A stretch of DNA of 64,000 bases from Bartonella taylorii (GTDB lineage Bacteria > Pseudomonadota > Alphaproteobacteria > Rhizobiales > Rhizobiaceae), in the NCBI RefSeq assembly GCF_023920105.1, contig NZ_CP083693.1:451001-515000 (forward strand). The letters run 5' to 3'. Positions 8,520-18,713 of this stretch are shown piece after piece. The notes under the pieces were generated by a model that ran no database searches, was not told the origin of the DNA, and was given only the letters and a program-made list of their open reading frames with translations. How positions within the stretch are numbered: the stretch's first letter is position 1; every line of letters begins with the position of its first letter. The position numbers and the translations under genes are program-made.

Positions 8520-9665
8520 ATGCCCTGGACAAATCAAAATGGTGGTGGCCCGTGGAGCGGCGATAAAAATAAACTGGGTGGTGACAAGAAAACACCAGCT
8601 AAGAATCTCTTTGGTTCTGGTGGCAATGACAGTGGTGATAATGGTCCCAATCTTGATGATATTTTGCGTAAAGGGCAGGATCAGTTTAAACAAGTTGGTA
8701 AAAGTGGGATTTTTTTTCTATTGCTTCTGCTTGCCATGTTTTTTTTGCTGTATCAGTCAATTTATATCGTTCAGCAAAATGAACAAGCGGTGGAGTTGCG
8801 TTTTGGTGTTCCTAAGGCAGGAATTATCAGTGATGGTTTGCATTTTCACTTTTGGCCAATTGAAACCTATATGAAAGTGCCTTTAACGGAAAAGACAATC
8901 GCGATTGGTGGTCAGTCTGGTCAGGCGCAACAAAGTGAAGGTTTGATGCTTTCGAGTGATCAGAATATTGTTAATGTCAATTTTTCTGTTTACTATCGAA
9001 TTTCACGTCCAAGTGAATTTTTATTCAATGTGAATGATCAAGAAGGGACAGTTCGTCAGGTTGCTGAGAGTGCAATGCGTGAAGTTATTGGTTCACGGCC
9101 TGTGGATGATGTTTTACGTGACAAGAAAGAAGAAGTTGCTAATGATGTTAGAAAAGTTACCCAGTTGACTGTAGATAAATATCAACTTGGTGTTGAAATA
9201 AGCCGTGTGTCGATCAGTGAAGCTGCTCCTCCTACGAAGGTTGCTGCTGCGTTTAATTCTGTTCAGCAGGCAGAGCAGGAACGTGGACGAATGATTGAAG
9301 AGGGTAATCGTGTGCGTTTTACTAAGATTGGTTTAGCAAATGGTGAAGCTTCACGCACACGGGAAATCGCAAAAGGTGAAAAGGCGCAAATGGTTGAAGA
9401 GGCACGCGGGCGTGCTGAGCGTTTCCAGGCTATAGCTCGTGCCGCAGCAATCTCACCAGAGGCTACGCGTTATCGTCTTTATATGGAGACGATGGGGCGT
9501 ATTCTTTCTTCATCAAATAAGTTGGTTCTTGATCAAGTAAATTCTCCGGCGGTGCCCTATTTACCTCTGAATGAATTGCTACGTAGCAATTTATCAGAAA
9601 ACACGAAAAAAACATCAGCACGTTCTACGTCGCTATTGGATTCTCGCTTTTCTGGAGGACGCTAA
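8520..9665 (+). CDS. hflK: HflK, FtsH-protease modulator
   Basis: A 381-residue SPFH/band-7 membrane protein. HflK and HflC form a large periplasm-facing cage around the FtsH protease and moderate its activity. The glycine- and asparagine-rich N-terminus (MPWTNQNGGGPWSGDKNKLG) is typical. One transmembrane helix follows at about residues 60-80, then the SPFH domain (YIVQQNEQAVELRFG) and an Ala/Glu-rich coiled coil at about 240-310. GTG, ATG and ATG codons occur in tandem at 8514, 8517 and 8520. The last is preferred because family members begin MPW and the AAAGAGG site ends five bases before it. hflC follows after two bases. Confidence 0.95.
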   Translation: MPWTNQNGGGPWSGDKNKLGGDKKTPAKNLFGSGGNDSGDNGPNLDDILRKGQDQFKQVGKSGIFFLLLLLAMFFLLYQSIYIVQQNEQAVELRFGVPKAGIISDGLHFHFWPIETYMKVPLTEKTIAIGGQSGQAQQSEGLMLSSDQNIVNVNFSVYYRISRPSEFLFNVNDQEGTVRQVAESAMREVIGSRPVDDVLRDKKEEVANDVRKVTQLTVDKYQLGVEISRVSISEAAPPTKVAAAFNSVQQAEQERGRMIEEGNRVRFTKIGLANGEASRTREIAKGEKAQMVEEARGRAERFQAIARAAAISPEATRYRLYMETMGRILSSSNKLVLDQVNSPAVPYLPLNELLRSNLSENTKKTSARSTSLLDSRFSGGR

Positions 9666-9667
9666 TT

Positions 9668-10603
9668 ATGCAGCAGTCTCGTTTCTTGTTTATGTTTAGT
9701 ACCATAGTGCTTCTTTTGATGATCTTGTGGATGTCACTTTTTATTGTCTATCCTCGTCAACAAGTGGCAATTAAGCGTTTTGGGCAAATTGTTAAGGTAG
9801 AGTCTGATCCTGGGATTTATTTGAAAATGCCCTTTGTGGATAAGATGATTGTTATTGATAATCGGTTATTACGTTACGATGTTCCCACACAATCTGTACA
9901 GGTTCGTGGTGGTGCTTATTATGAAGTGGATGCTTTCTTTATTTATCGTATTGCGGATCCTAAGTTGTTTTTACAGCGCATTGCTTCGGGGCGTCCGCAA
10001 ATTGCTGCACGTGAAAATCTTGCACCGCGTTTTATTGATGCTTTGCGGGCCGTTTATGGTAAACGAGAGTTTAAGGCGGCTTTGTCAGATGAACGGGGAG
10101 CGATGATGGCTGAAGTGCAGCGGCAGTTTTCTGTAGATGCAGGTTCATTGGGTATTACCATTCTTGATGTGCGTATTCGCAAAACTGATTTGACTGATGC
10201 TGTGTCGGAGGATGTTTATCGGCAAATGGCCGCTGAACGTGAAGCTGCAGCAGAAAATATTCGTGCTCGCGGGCAGCAGGAGAGGGATCGTATTGTCGCG
10301 GAAGCTAATCGCGAATATGAAGAAATCGTAGCAGCTGCAAAGCGTGATGCTGAAATTACTCGTGGTGAAGGTCAGGCTGAAAGCATTCGTCTTTTATTGA
10401 ATGCAAGAGAGGCTAATCCATCATTTTATGATTTTTGGTTAGCGATGGAACAATACAAAAATTTGGAGCGTGTTCCTATGGTGATTTCACCAAACGAGGA
10501 TTTCTTTTTCTATTTTCGTAATCCACTGCAAGCAAATAGAAAATCTTCATCAACAATGGATATAGGCTTCAGTAAAACTGACCAAAAACTTGGGGGAGAT
10601 TAG
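9668..10603 (+). CDS. hflC: HflC, FtsH-protease modulator
   Basis: A 311-residue partner of HflK. It has one N-terminal transmembrane helix (about residues 7-26), then an SPFH domain (FIVYPRQQVAIKRFGQIV) and the conserved GIYLKMPFVDKMIVIDNRLL. A long helical region (AAENIRARGQQERDRIVAEA) corresponds to the alternating small/charged coiled coil of band-7 proteins. A GGAGG site (9655-9659) inside the end of hflK drives translation. The operon hflK-hflC is followed downstream by degP, a common alphaproteobacterial order that groups envelope proteolysis functions. Confidence 0.95.
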   Translation: MQQSRFLFMFSTIVLLLMILWMSLFIVYPRQQVAIKRFGQIVKVESDPGIYLKMPFVDKMIVIDNRLLRYDVPTQSVQVRGGAYYEVDAFFIYRIADPKLFLQRIASGRPQIAARENLAPRFIDALRAVYGKREFKAALSDERGAMMAEVQRQFSVDAGSLGITILDVRIRKTDLTDAVSEDVYRQMAAEREAAAENIRARGQQERDRIVAEANREYEEIVAAAKRDAEITRGEGQAESIRLLLNAREANPSFYDFWLAMEQYKNLERVPMVISPNEDFFFYFRNPLQANRKSSSTMDIGFSKTDQKLGGD

Positions 10604-10753
10604 ATGAAATGATGGGCTGTGGATAGAAGCTTTGACGTGAGAAATATGGTCAGGGGTCGCTTTTTTATGATGCAAGCTGGGGTATTGAGTCATATTGATT
10701 GTGCATAGATAAATTTAATGAGGCTTTTTACAGCATTTTGTTAAAGGCATGTC

Positions 10754-12271
10754 ATGGGTAGAAATATCATAGGTAAAAATACGTCTTTGAAGTTTTTTGC
10801 TACAAGAGTTGTTGTTTGTGTGGTTATGTTTTTATCAGCCTCAATCGGTTTTTCTTGGGGGGAGGAGACAAAGAATGCACACCTTCCCATTCCCGATTTA
10901 GCTGCTGAGCTTTTAGAGACGGTTGTGAATATTTCCACAGCACAAACCGTTCAAGGAAGCGAACAGGATGAGTATACTTCGGTGCCTGTTATTCCGAAAG
11001 ATTCATTGTTGCAAGAATATTTTAGTGATTTTTTTACACCCAAAGATGGTCAAAAGGATAGTCAGTTGCAAAAGGTACGTTCTTTGGGATCTGGTTTTGT
11101 GATTGATGCGCAAAGAGGGCTTATTGTTACCAATTATCACGTTATTGTTGATGCTGATGATATTGAAGTTAACTTTACCGATGGTACAAAACTGAAAGCA
11201 AAATTGCTTGGAAAGGATAGCAAGACTGATTTAGCATTGCTTCAAGTGGATGCAGGAAATAAAAAATTAAAGGCTGTACGTTTTGGTGATTCAGAAAAGG
11301 CACGCATTGGTGATTGGGTGATGGCTATCGGGAATCCCTATGGTTTTGGTGGAAGTGTAACTGTTGGTATTATTTCTGCACGCAATCGTGATCTTAATGC
11401 TGGTCCTTACGATAATTTTATTCAGACAGATGCAGCGATTAACCGAGGGAATTCTGGTGGTCCGTTGTTTGATAGAAATGGTGAGGTGATTGGGATTAAT
11501 ACAGCAATTATTTCGCCTTCTGGAGGGTCTATTGGTATTGGTTTTGCAATACCATCGGATATGGCTCTTTCTGTGATTAATCAGTTACGTGATTTTGGAG
11601 AAATAAGGCGCGGTTGGTTGGCTATTCGTATTCAACCAGTAACAGAAGATATTGCAAAAAGTTTGAAACTAGACAACGCTGTGGGGGCGTTGGTTGCTGG
11701 TAAAATAGAACAGGCAGATGTAGATAATAGTCAGTTGCAGGATGGAGATGTTATTCTTTCCTTTGGGGATACGAAAATTAAGCATGCGCGCGATTTACCG
11801 CGTTTAGTAGCAGAAAGTCCGGAAGGAAAAGTGGTAGATGTTACTGTTTTGCGGAACGGCCAAGAAAAAACAGTACAAGTTAAGCTTGGCCGTTTGATTG
11901 AGACAGATGCAAATGAAGATACAGAAGAAGAATCCGATGATGAAAAAAACAGTTCTGTATCGAAGAGTGTGACGATGCAATTTATGGGAATGACATTATC
12001 TGAGCTTACAGTGGATTTGCGTCATCGTTATTCAATTACAGATAAAGTTCAGGGATTGGTGGTGACATCTGTTACACAAAATAGCGCGGCTGATAAAAAG
12101 CGTATTCGCATTGGTGAAGTGATTGTTGATATCAATCAAAGTTCTGTCACAACAATTGATGAGGCTAAAAAACGTATTCATAAACTACGTGAAGCTGGAC
12201 GCAAAAATGCTCTATTCGTTGTTGCTCAGCCAGATGGAGAGTTACGGTTCGTAACAATCCCAATGGATTGA
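10754..12271 (+). CDS. degP: Do-family periplasmic serine protease (DegP/HtrA)
   Basis: A 505-residue HtrA protease-chaperone acting in the periplasm on misfolded envelope proteins. It has an N-terminal signal peptide (hydrophobic core VVVCVVMFLSASIGF, residues 19-33). The trypsin-like domain carries the catalytic triad His129 (TNYHV), Asp159 (KTDLALL) and Ser234 (GNSGGP). Two PDZ domains follow, separated by an acidic linker (EDTEEESDDEKN). Length and architecture are normal. In Bartonella, HtrA-type proteins are known immunogenic envelope antigens. It lies 150 bases after hflC, so it may have its own promoter. Confidence 0.95.
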   Translation: MGRNIIGKNTSLKFFATRVVVCVVMFLSASIGFSWGEETKNAHLPIPDLAAELLETVVNISTAQTVQGSEQDEYTSVPVIPKDSLLQEYFSDFFTPKDGQKDSQLQKVRSLGSGFVIDAQRGLIVTNYHVIVDADDIEVNFTDGTKLKAKLLGKDSKTDLALLQVDAGNKKLKAVRFGDSEKARIGDWVMAIGNPYGFGGSVTVGIISARNRDLNAGPYDNFIQTDAAINRGNSGGPLFDRNGEVIGINTAIISPSGGSIGIGFAIPSDMALSVINQLRDFGEIRRGWLAIRIQPVTEDIAKSLKLDNAVGALVAGKIEQADVDNSQLQDGDVILSFGDTKIKHARDLPRLVAESPEGKVVDVTVLRNGQEKTVQVKLGRLIETDANEDTEEESDDEKNSSVSKSVTMQFMGMTLSELTVDLRHRYSITDKVQGLVVTSVTQNSAADKKRIRIGEVIVDINQSSVTTIDEAKKRIHKLREAGRKNALFVVAQPDGELRFVTIPMD

Positions 12272-12868
12272 TATTTTGGGGTGAATGGATGCTTTGGAAA
12301 TTATTTTTTTGAATGTGTGTTTAATTGTTTATATCTCTGTTTTTGTTACAAAAGTATGCGATAGATGATAGTTTGCTCGCTTTGGTTCTTTAAATAGCCA
12401 TTATACAGAAAGATTCATATTAGAGCTCATAATTTATGCGTGTTACTGCATATTGCTTTGTGGTTGATAAAAAAGAAAAAATTATGAGAAAAATGGGAGC
12501 TTTAAAAAAGTGATTTACTGAAGCCTTATTATAAATAAGAATATCGTCTCTTTTTGTAGATAATTGTAAAAATTATATTTGTTTATGTTGGTCATCCTGA
12601 AAAGAATTTTGTTGCGGTATTTTGTTATTGAATAATGATAGCAAAAGGAAATGCTTTGAGATTTTTTTAAGAGTTATTATTGTGTTTATTTTTTCAAAGG
12701 TGGCAGAATAATCATAGGAGCTTTCTCTGTGTTAATTATATACGTTGTTTGTTTGTATTTTCCTTTGAAGAGTTTACTTTCTGACACTATGGATGAAATG
12801 CAGGGATTTGGGGGGTAGTTATGTGTGTTGCAATACGTTGTTGATTGATGGATATAGGCATTCCATTC
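12272..12868. other. Long spacer without recognisable gene
   Basis: About 600 AT-rich bases between degP and miaA with no open frame longer than noise and no convincing homology in either strand. Many rhizobia carry a serB gene near this position; no serB remnant could be recognised by eye. Confidence 0.5.
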
Positions 12869-13741
12869 ATGATACAGAGAACGATTACATTGATAGCGGG
12901 GCCAACGGCAAGTGGGAAGTCAGCACTTGCCTTACGCATGGCTCAAGAAAAAAATGCTCTCATCATTAACACTGATTCAATGCAGGTTTATGATGTTTTA
13001 AATATTTTAACGGCACGGCCAACGGAAGCTGATACTGCAATTGTTCCACACTATCTCTATGGTTATGTGAGTCCTACTCTGAATTATTCAGTAGGGCAAT
13101 GGTCACGTGATGTTGAGAAGCTGTTGACTACATTTACCTCGAAATCACTTATTTTTGTTGGTGGAACAGGGCTTTATTTTCGTGCTCTTTTAGAGGGGAT
13201 TTCAAAAATTCCTCATGTTCCAGACGTTGTGCGGCAGAAATGGCGACTTCGGCTTGATAAAGAAGGAGCTGAAAGCCTTTATCACAAGTTGTTGCAGGTT
13301 GATGCTGTTTTTGCTGAGAAAATTTCTTCACAAGATGGTCAGCGTATCATACGTGCTTTGGAAGTTTATGATGCAACTGATAAGAAGCTAAGTTGGTGGC
13401 AGAAGCAAAAAACTCTTCCCTTAATTGTGCCAAATTGTGCCGAAAAAATTCTTCTCATTCCACCACGTCAATTGCTCTATGAACGTATTCATAAGCGGTT
13501 GGACTCTATGATTGAAAGAGGCGCTTTAGAAGAAGTGGTTGCTATGAAAAGGCTTATGCTTTCCCCTTTGTTACCAGCGATGAAGGCTATTGGTATACCT
13601 GAATTTATAGCTTATTTGGATGGATATAGAAGTTTTGAGAATGCTCTTGAAACGGTAAAAACACAAACGAGGAGGTATGCAAAAAGGCAAATGACATGGT
13701 TTCGTAATCAGTTTGATGAAGAGTGGACACTTATTTCTTGA
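12869..13741 (+). CDS. miaA: tRNA dimethylallyltransferase
   Basis: MiaA transfers a dimethylallyl group from DMAPP to N6 of adenosine-37 in tRNAs that read UNN codons. The P-loop GPTASGKSALAL is near the N-terminus. DSMQVYDVLNILTARPT and GGTGLYFRALLEGI follow, with the C-terminal TRRYAKRQMTWFRNQ motif that contacts the tRNA. The frame is open from a TTG at 12845 and an ATG at 12848. The ATG at 12869 (MIQRTITLIAGPTASGKS) is preferred because family members have only a few residues before the first beta strand. No start has a strong ribosome-binding site, so this remains uncertain; length is 290 residues from 12869 and 297 from 12848. Confidence 0.93.
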   Translation: MIQRTITLIAGPTASGKSALALRMAQEKNALIINTDSMQVYDVLNILTARPTEADTAIVPHYLYGYVSPTLNYSVGQWSRDVEKLLTTFTSKSLIFVGGTGLYFRALLEGISKIPHVPDVVRQKWRLRLDKEGAESLYHKLLQVDAVFAEKISSQDGQRIIRALEVYDATDKKLSWWQKQKTLPLIVPNCAEKILLIPPRQLLYERIHKRLDSMIERGALEEVVAMKRLMLSPLLPAMKAIGIPEFIAYLDGYRSFENALETVKTQTRRYAKRQMTWFRNQFDEEWTLIS

Positions 13742-13825
13742 TAAGAGAGCTGAGAGGTTTTCAATGCAATTGAAGAAGGGCTGAGAATATTGTAAACGGA
13801 AAATTTCTAGTGAGATAATTTTTTA

Positions 13826-13854
13826 TTGACGAATGACATCAATGGAATTAGAAT
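13826..13854 (+). promoter_or_regulatory. Predicted sigma-70-type promoter of ilvB
   Basis: TTGACG (13826-13831) and TAGAAT (13849-13854) are separated by exactly 17 bases. This places transcription start near 13861, giving a leader of about 150 bases before ilvB that contains two intrinsic terminators. Confidence 0.65.
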
Positions 13855-13933
13855 TTCTTTCGTAAAGGAATATTCTTCTTACGTTTTTTATGCGAAGTGG
13901 GGGTCATACAATATATGTTTTTTGTGTGTAATG

Positions 13934-13955
13934 GGCTCTCTCAGAGCCTTTTTTT
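13934..13955 (+). terminator. Leader terminator 1 upstream of ilvB
   Basis: GGCTCT (13934-13939), loop CTC and AGAGCC (13943-13948) form a six-pair stem followed by seven T. It lies between the predicted promoter and ilvB, so it would cut most transcripts short unless overridden. A short frame (13890-13931, MRSGGHTIYVFCV) ends two bases before the hairpin. Confidence 0.75.
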
Positions 13956-13959
13956 ATGG

Positions 13960-13979
13960 GCTCCTTCGGGGGCTTTTTT
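13960..13979 (+). terminator. Leader terminator 2 upstream of ilvB
   Basis: GCTCC (13960-13964), a TTCG tetraloop closed by C-G, GGGGC (13969-13973) and six T form a second compact terminator immediately after the first. Confidence 0.7.
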
Positions 13980-14009
13980 ATTATGCTACCAAGTAGGCGA
14001 GTGGGAAAA

Positions 14010-15809
14010 ATGACAGATTATCCAAGAATGCAAGAGAGTGCAGACAGAAAAATAATGTCGGGTGCTGAAATGGTGGTTCAAGCTCTTATTGATCAAGGGG
14101 TTAAACATCTCTTTGGTTATCCTGGTGGGGCTGTCCTTCCTATTTTTGATGTTATTTATCAACAAGATGCAGTTCGTCATATTTTGGTGCGTCATGAACA
14201 AGCAGCGGGTCATGCTGCTGAAGGTTATGCACGTAGTACAGGGAAGGTAGGCGTTATGCTGGTGACTTCTGGTCCAGGGGCAACGAATGCTGTGACACCT
14301 TTGCAAGATGCACTTATGGATTCTATCCCACTTGTTTGTTTTTCTGGTCAGGTTCCAACAACTGTGATTGGAACAAATGGTTTTCAAGAGGCTGATACAG
14401 TTGGTATTACAAAGCCCTGTACTAAATATAATTGTTTGGTTGAAAATGTGGATGATCTTGCGGAAATCATTCATGAAGCTTTTTTTATTGCTCAATCAGG
14501 ACGTCCAGGGCCGGTTTTGATTGATATTCCTAAAGATGTGCAATTTGCTTCAGGTGTTTATAGAGCTCCTCAAGTTTTGGCATCTCTGCGTTCTCGTCCA
14601 CAATTTAAAGAAGATACTAACACTATCGAATGTGCTGTTTCTCTTTTAGTAGAAGCAAAGCGTCCTGTTATTTATTCTGGTGGTGGTGTTATTTCATCAG
14701 GCCCTGAAGCTGTAAAGCTTTTGCGCGATTTAGTTCAACTGGGTGATTTTCCAATTACGTCAACACTCATGGGGCTTGGTGCTTATCCCGCTTCTGGCAA
14801 AAATTGGCTTGGAATGCTTGGGATGCATGGAACCTATGAAGCTAATATGGCCATGCATGATTGTGATGTTATGTTGGCTGTTGGTGCGCGCTTTGATGAT
14901 CGTATCACTGGGCGACTGGATGCATTTGCGCCTCATGCGCGTATTATACATATTGATATTGACCCTTCTTCTATTAATAAGATCGTAAAAGTGAAAGTGC
15001 CACTTATTGGTGATGTAGCTTGTATTTTAGGAGATATGACGCAACTCTTAAAGATACAGCAACCAGCGTTCAACAGTGAAGTCCGTGAGGCGTGGTGGAC
15101 GCAGATTAACCGCTGGAGAGCTCGTAATTCATTGGCGTATGCGGAGAAAAAAGATGTTATCATGCCACAATATGCTCTTCAACGACTTTATGCTCTTACC
15201 AAAGGTGCAAATGCTTATATCACAACGGATGTTGGACAGCATCAGATGTGGGCAGCACAATATTATCGCTTTGATGAACCAAACCATTGGATGACTTCTG
15301 GTGGCCTTGGGACTATGGGTTATGGTCTCCCTGCTGCTATTGGTGTTCAAATTGCACATCCTGATGCGCTTGTTTTATGTATTTCTGGAGATGCTTCAAT
15401 TCAGATGAATATTCAAGAGCTCGCAACAGCAATTCAACATAATACACCAGTGAAAATTTTTATTTTAAATAATCAGTATATGGGTATGGTCCGACAGTGG
15501 CAGCAGTTGTTGCATGGCAACCGTCTTTCTCATTCTTATACAGAATCGATGCCTGATTTTGTAAAATTAGCAGAATCTTATGGAGCGGTTGGTATCCGTT
15601 GTTCAAAACCCGATGAACTTGATGATAAAATTCAGCAAATGATTGCTTGTGATAAGCCAGTTCTCTTCGATTGTCGTGTTGCGAATTTAGAAAATTGTTT
15701 TCCCATGATTCCATCTGGGTGTGCGCATAATGATATGCTGTTACCTGATGAAGCTAATGATGAATCCGTTGCAAATGCTGTTTCTTCTGAGGGAAAGATT
15801 CTTGTATAA
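14010..15809 (+). CDS. ilvB: Acetolactate synthase, large (catalytic) subunit
   Basis: A 599-residue thiamine-diphosphate enzyme that makes 2-acetolactate or 2-aceto-2-hydroxybutyrate, the first common step to valine, leucine and isoleucine. Visible are the N-terminal domain with [13 protein letters not shown] and the catalytic glutamate in [16 protein letters not shown], the central FAD-binding-like domain ([16 protein letters not shown]), and the C-terminal ThDP/Mg motif [15 protein letters not shown] with [12 protein letters not shown]. The frame is open from 13956, but that start lies inside the second terminator. The ATG at 14010 ([20 protein letters not shown]) is chosen to match family N-termini. 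A small regulatory subunit gene, normally directly downstream, is not found. Confidence 0.95.
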   Translation: MTDYPRMQESADRKIMSGAEMVVQALIDQGVKHLFGYPGGAVLPIFDVIYQQDAVRHILVRHEQAAGHAAEGYARSTGKVGVMLVTSGPGATNAVTPLQDALMDSIPLVCFSGQVPTTVIGTNGFQEADTVGITKPCTKYNCLVENVDDLAEIIHEAFFIAQSGRPGPVLIDIPKDVQFASGVYRAPQVLASLRSRPQFKEDTNTIECAVSLLVEAKRPVIYSGGGVISSGPEAVKLLRDLVQLGDFPITSTLMGLGAYPASGKNWLGMLGMHGTYEANMAMHDCDVMLAVGARFDDRITGRLDAFAPHARIIHIDIDPSSINKIVKVKVPLIGDVACILGDMTQLLKIQQPAFNSEVREAWWTQINRWRARNSLAYAEKKDVIMPQYALQRLYALTKGANAYITTDVGQHQMWAAQYYRFDEPNHWMTSGGLGTMGYGLPAAIGVQIAHPDALVLCISGDASIQMNIQELATAIQHNTPVKIFILNNQYMGMVRQWQQLLHGNRLSHSYTESMPDFVKLAESYGAVGIRCSKPDELDDKIQQMIACDKPVLFDCRVANLENCFPMIPSGCAHNDMLLPDEANDESVANAVSSEGKILV

Positions 15810-16475
15810 AATGAATATGTTAACAAAATAGTGAAGGGTGGTGATGATGAAGTCTTTGGAGTCTTCATCTCTGTCTCTTCTTTGTGGAGAGTTCCTATTA
15901 TCCTTAGAGCTCATTTTATGATTTTCATTCTTTGTTTAAAGACATGGGGTGTATTGTTATTTGTTCATCTAAAAAATGTTATAAGTCGTGTGCCCAATTA
16001 TGTTTGAATTTATTTGTATGCGATGTTTGTTTTTTAAATTCATATGTTCACATTAATAGCTATTTCGTTGCATTTTTTAGATAATATATTGAATTATCTG
16101 TTATAAATTAATTATGTTGTTTCATATATGAAAGATTCCATCGTGCAAGAAAAAAGCCACCGTGCTTGAAGGGTGCAACCATGCAAACCGTCATGCCTAT
16201 GAAAAAAATAGAAAAGTTTGTCACTATGTTTTGGTTTCGCATTATGAAATTACTCCAAATCGCTCTTTCAAGGGCTTGATAGGAGAATCCCCTTAGCGGC
16301 TTGAAAGGAAGGGAAAAAATAACAAAGATCAAATGCAGCCATAGAAAATCAATTGGACACCATAGCTTATGGTAGTAACCTCACCTGATTATGCGGGAGA
16401 AATCTATACATATGAGATGTGTAGTCAATATATATAAACCAGAATAATACTCAACATCATATCATTATCAGGACA
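15810..16475. other. Spacer after ilvB; hairpin and decayed sequence
   Basis: GATGAAG/CTTCATC (about 15846-15869) can form a hairpin soon after the ilvB stop but lacks a clear T-run. At 16108-16332 the minus strand holds a 74-codon frame without recognisable similarity. Part of this stretch (AAATCGCTCTTTCA near 16258) recurs near 63720, suggesting a dispersed low-copy sequence. No acetolactate synthase small-subunit gene is present. Confidence 0.45.
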
Positions 16476-17477
16476 TTAACATTGAAAATCAAATACTCTT
16501 TCTTTTATTTGTTCTACATATCTATGATTCCATAAATCTGCAGACACAAATACTCTTTGAATCCACCGCATTGGATTTTCATAACTATCAAATGATCCCA
16601 AAAATTTATCTCTAGAGTGTAGAGCCATTCTGTTATCAATGTATAATAATCTTCCTGGTTGTACATCAATTCCAAAAGATACAGCCTTAATAGCTTCATA
16701 AAAATGATCTAAAGCTTCTTTGGCTTTTTTTGACTGTGGCTCTAACATGCCCGGATAAAAAACAGCGCTGATATCTGGGAATTCACCGTCCCCTTGAACT
16801 AGGGGCACTTTACTTGTAGAGGTTACCCCATTTTTTCTCCATCTATAGGGAACATTAATTATATATAAATTATCCTTTAAGCTACTCAAATCCTCCTCAC
16901 TTAAAAGTTTTAAAGCTAGACGTGCATCAGATATTCTCGTTAACGGGCCATCAATATCATTGCGAACACCAGTTAAAAGTATCCCTTTAGGAGATAAATT
17001 TAAACCCGTTATAAATTTTAGTGCAGAATTTTCTATATGAAAATCTAACTCAACTTCAGATCCTAATCCTGTATAATCTTTTTTATTCTCCTCTAAAGGA
17101 ACTAGGTTATTTACTATATGTTCGCCTTCAAACTTAATTGAATAAGGCTCTCCGATCAATAAAGAAAACATCATAATTAAATTTTCGCTAATATAACCAC
17201 TTTTACAAGACGCATCTAAATTATAAGGATTAGGTGACGTATTAATTTGTCTATCAATGGGAAGGTTTTCAAAGATTAAATATGATCTAGGGGCAATAGA
17301 CATCTTTTGCTTCATAAGAATTGTCAATACTCTATGTGGTAGCAGCGAAAATGCTATTTTTTTTAACTTAACCGAATATTCAATACTACCGTATGGATCA
17401 TAAATAACATGGTCTAAAGCCTCCCAAAGTTTGTCTCTTTCGACATTGCTCAACTCAAAAGTACTTTCATTTATCAT
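16476..17477 (-). CDS. Fe(II)/2-oxoglutarate-dependent oxygenase, clavaminate synthase-like (AsnO/VioC type)
   Basis: A 333-residue TauD/clavaminate-synthase-like enzyme. The iron-binding facial triad is readable as His147-x-Glu149 (ELDFHIEN) and His287 (DNRMALHSRDKF). The 2-oxoglutarate-binding arginine lies in NPMRWIQRVF (about 304-308). The H-x-E variant and the RWxxRxxV ending are typical of enzymes that hydroxylate free amino acids such as asparagine or arginine beta-carbons, often for natural-product synthesis. The substrate is not known. The gene is last in a minus-strand run, 27 bases after an MFS transporter and downstream of a 2-hydroxyacid dehydrogenase. AT-rich, rare-codon use suggests acquisition by transfer. 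Confidence 0.82.
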   Translation of the reverse strand: MINESTFELSNVERDKLWEALDHVIYDPYGSIEYSVKLKKIAFSLLPHRVLTILMKQKMSIAPRSYLIFENLPIDRQINTSPNPYNLDASCKSGYISENLIMMFSLLIGEPYSIKFEGEHIVNNLVPLEENKKDYTGLGSEVELDFHIENSALKFITGLNLSPKGILLTGVRNDIDGPLTRISDARLALKLLSEEDLSSLKDNLYIINVPYRWRKNGVTSTSKVPLVQGDGEFPDISAVFYPGMLEPQSKKAKEALDHFYEAIKAVSFGIDVQPGRLLYIDNRMALHSRDKFLGSFDSYENPMRWIQRVFVSADLWNHRYVEQIKERVFDFQC

Positions 17478-17504
17478 TATAATTTCCTCCCCAATTATAT
17501 TTCC

Positions 17505-18713
17505 CTATTTTTTTATTAAGAAAAGTGAAAAAACAATCATTAAAATTAAAATCAGCCATGTTAGTAAATAAGTGTCTGTAAAATCTTGGATTAATCCAAA
17601 TAATGGTGGAGCAGTAATAATTGCGATTTGATTTACAGACATTGCTAAACCCAGAGAAAAGCCAACGCTTTCTTTCGGTGAAGAGTCTACAATATAAGCA
17701 ACCCACGGGCCATACCATCCTAATCCAAAAAAACCTAACCAAGCAGATAAAATAGTTAAATAAATTATGGATCCACTCATGCCCAAAATTAATATTAAAA
17801 ATCCAAAAACGACTGCAATCATGCAAAACAAGACAGGAAAAAATCGTCCTTTTCTACAATGATCACTCCACGCTGCTAAAATAATTCTTCCTAAGGCACC
17901 AGAAGCCTGTGAAACAAAAAACAAATAAGCACTTTTATCTAGAGACAGGTGATAGATTCTATAAAAATAAATCGTTATAAAAATGGTTAAAACATATTGA
18001 ACGATCACAAGTGAAACGCCTGAAAAAATAATATTCTTCATATGCGGCGCAGCCAACATCGCAAGACGAGACCTTACATTTGCATAGAACGAAACTCTTG
18101 CCTTTCTTTCTGGAACGATAGCTACAACTTTTGCTGGTGAGTGATAAAAAATAATAAATATACATCCACCTAAAAAAGAAACTATGGCACCCACCAAAAA
18201 CGCACCTTGTATACCATAGACAAACGCACTAGCAGGAAGAACTATCCCAGCTAATGCCCCACCTAATGGTAGCCCCGCTTGCCTTATTCCCATTGCAAAT
18301 CCGCGTTGCGATTGTGGAAACCATGAAGAAACAGATTTAGCGCCACCGGGTTGAGCAGAACTATAAAATCCCCCTACAATTAGCAAACAGATCAAAAGGG
18401 AAATATAGTTATCTGCGATTGCTCCCAACAAAAGAGCGACAGAAACGCCGACCGCGCCAACTCCAACAATATAGCGCTCGTTAAACTTGTCTAGTAATTC
18501 CCCAGCTACAAGTAACCCCATAATAGGTAGGAATTGCGCTGCTGAAGACAGCAAACCTATCTGAGCATCACTAAGCGAGAAATCCTTCTTAAAAAATTCA
18601 GCTAAAGGACCAATCCCTTGAACAAAGAAGCAGGCTGATGCTTGAGCGATAGTGGCAACAAGCAATATAATCCATCTATAATAATTTTTTCCTATAAATT
18701 TATTATTGCTCAC
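17505..18713 (-). CDS. MFS transporter of the accessory dioxygenase cluster
   Basis: A 402-residue, about 12-helix major facilitator protein. The frame is open from an ATG at 18776, but GTG at 18713 is preferred because GGAGGGGGCGGA lies directly upstream and the protein then begins VSNNKFIGKNYYRWIILL, a normal MFS start. The conserved loop after helix 2 is degenerate (GELLDKFNERYIVGVG); SSWFPQSQRGFAMGIRQAG is typical of organic-anion or sugar-phosphate antiporter-like members. Context (2-hydroxyacid dehydrogenase upstream, amino-acid oxygenase downstream) suggests it moves the substrate or product of that pathway; the direction is unknown. Confidence 0.82.
   Translation of the reverse strand: MSNNKFIGKNYYRWIILLVATIAQASACFFVQGIGPLAEFFKKDFSLSDAQIGLLSSAAQFLPIMGLLVAGELLDKFNERYIVGVGAVGVSVALLLGAIADNYISLLICLLIVGGFYSSAQPGGAKSVSSWFPQSQRGFAMGIRQAGLPLGGALAGIVLPASAFVYGIQGAFLVGAIVSFLGGCIFIIFYHSPAKVVAIVPERKARVSFYANVRSRLAMLAAPHMKNIIFSGVSLVIVQYVLTIFITIYFYRIYHLSLDKSAYLFFVSQASGALGRIILAAWSDHCRKGRFFPVLFCMIAVVFGFLILILGMSGSIIYLTILSAWLGFFGLGWYGPWVAYIVDSSPKESVGFSLGLAMSVNQIAIITAPPLFGLIQDFTDTYLLTWLILILMIVFSLFLIKK

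Noticed and set aside
13986..14495. 169-codon minus-strand frame antisense to ilvB
   Set aside because: ilvB on the plus strand is a complete conserved enzyme; the antisense protein has no family features.
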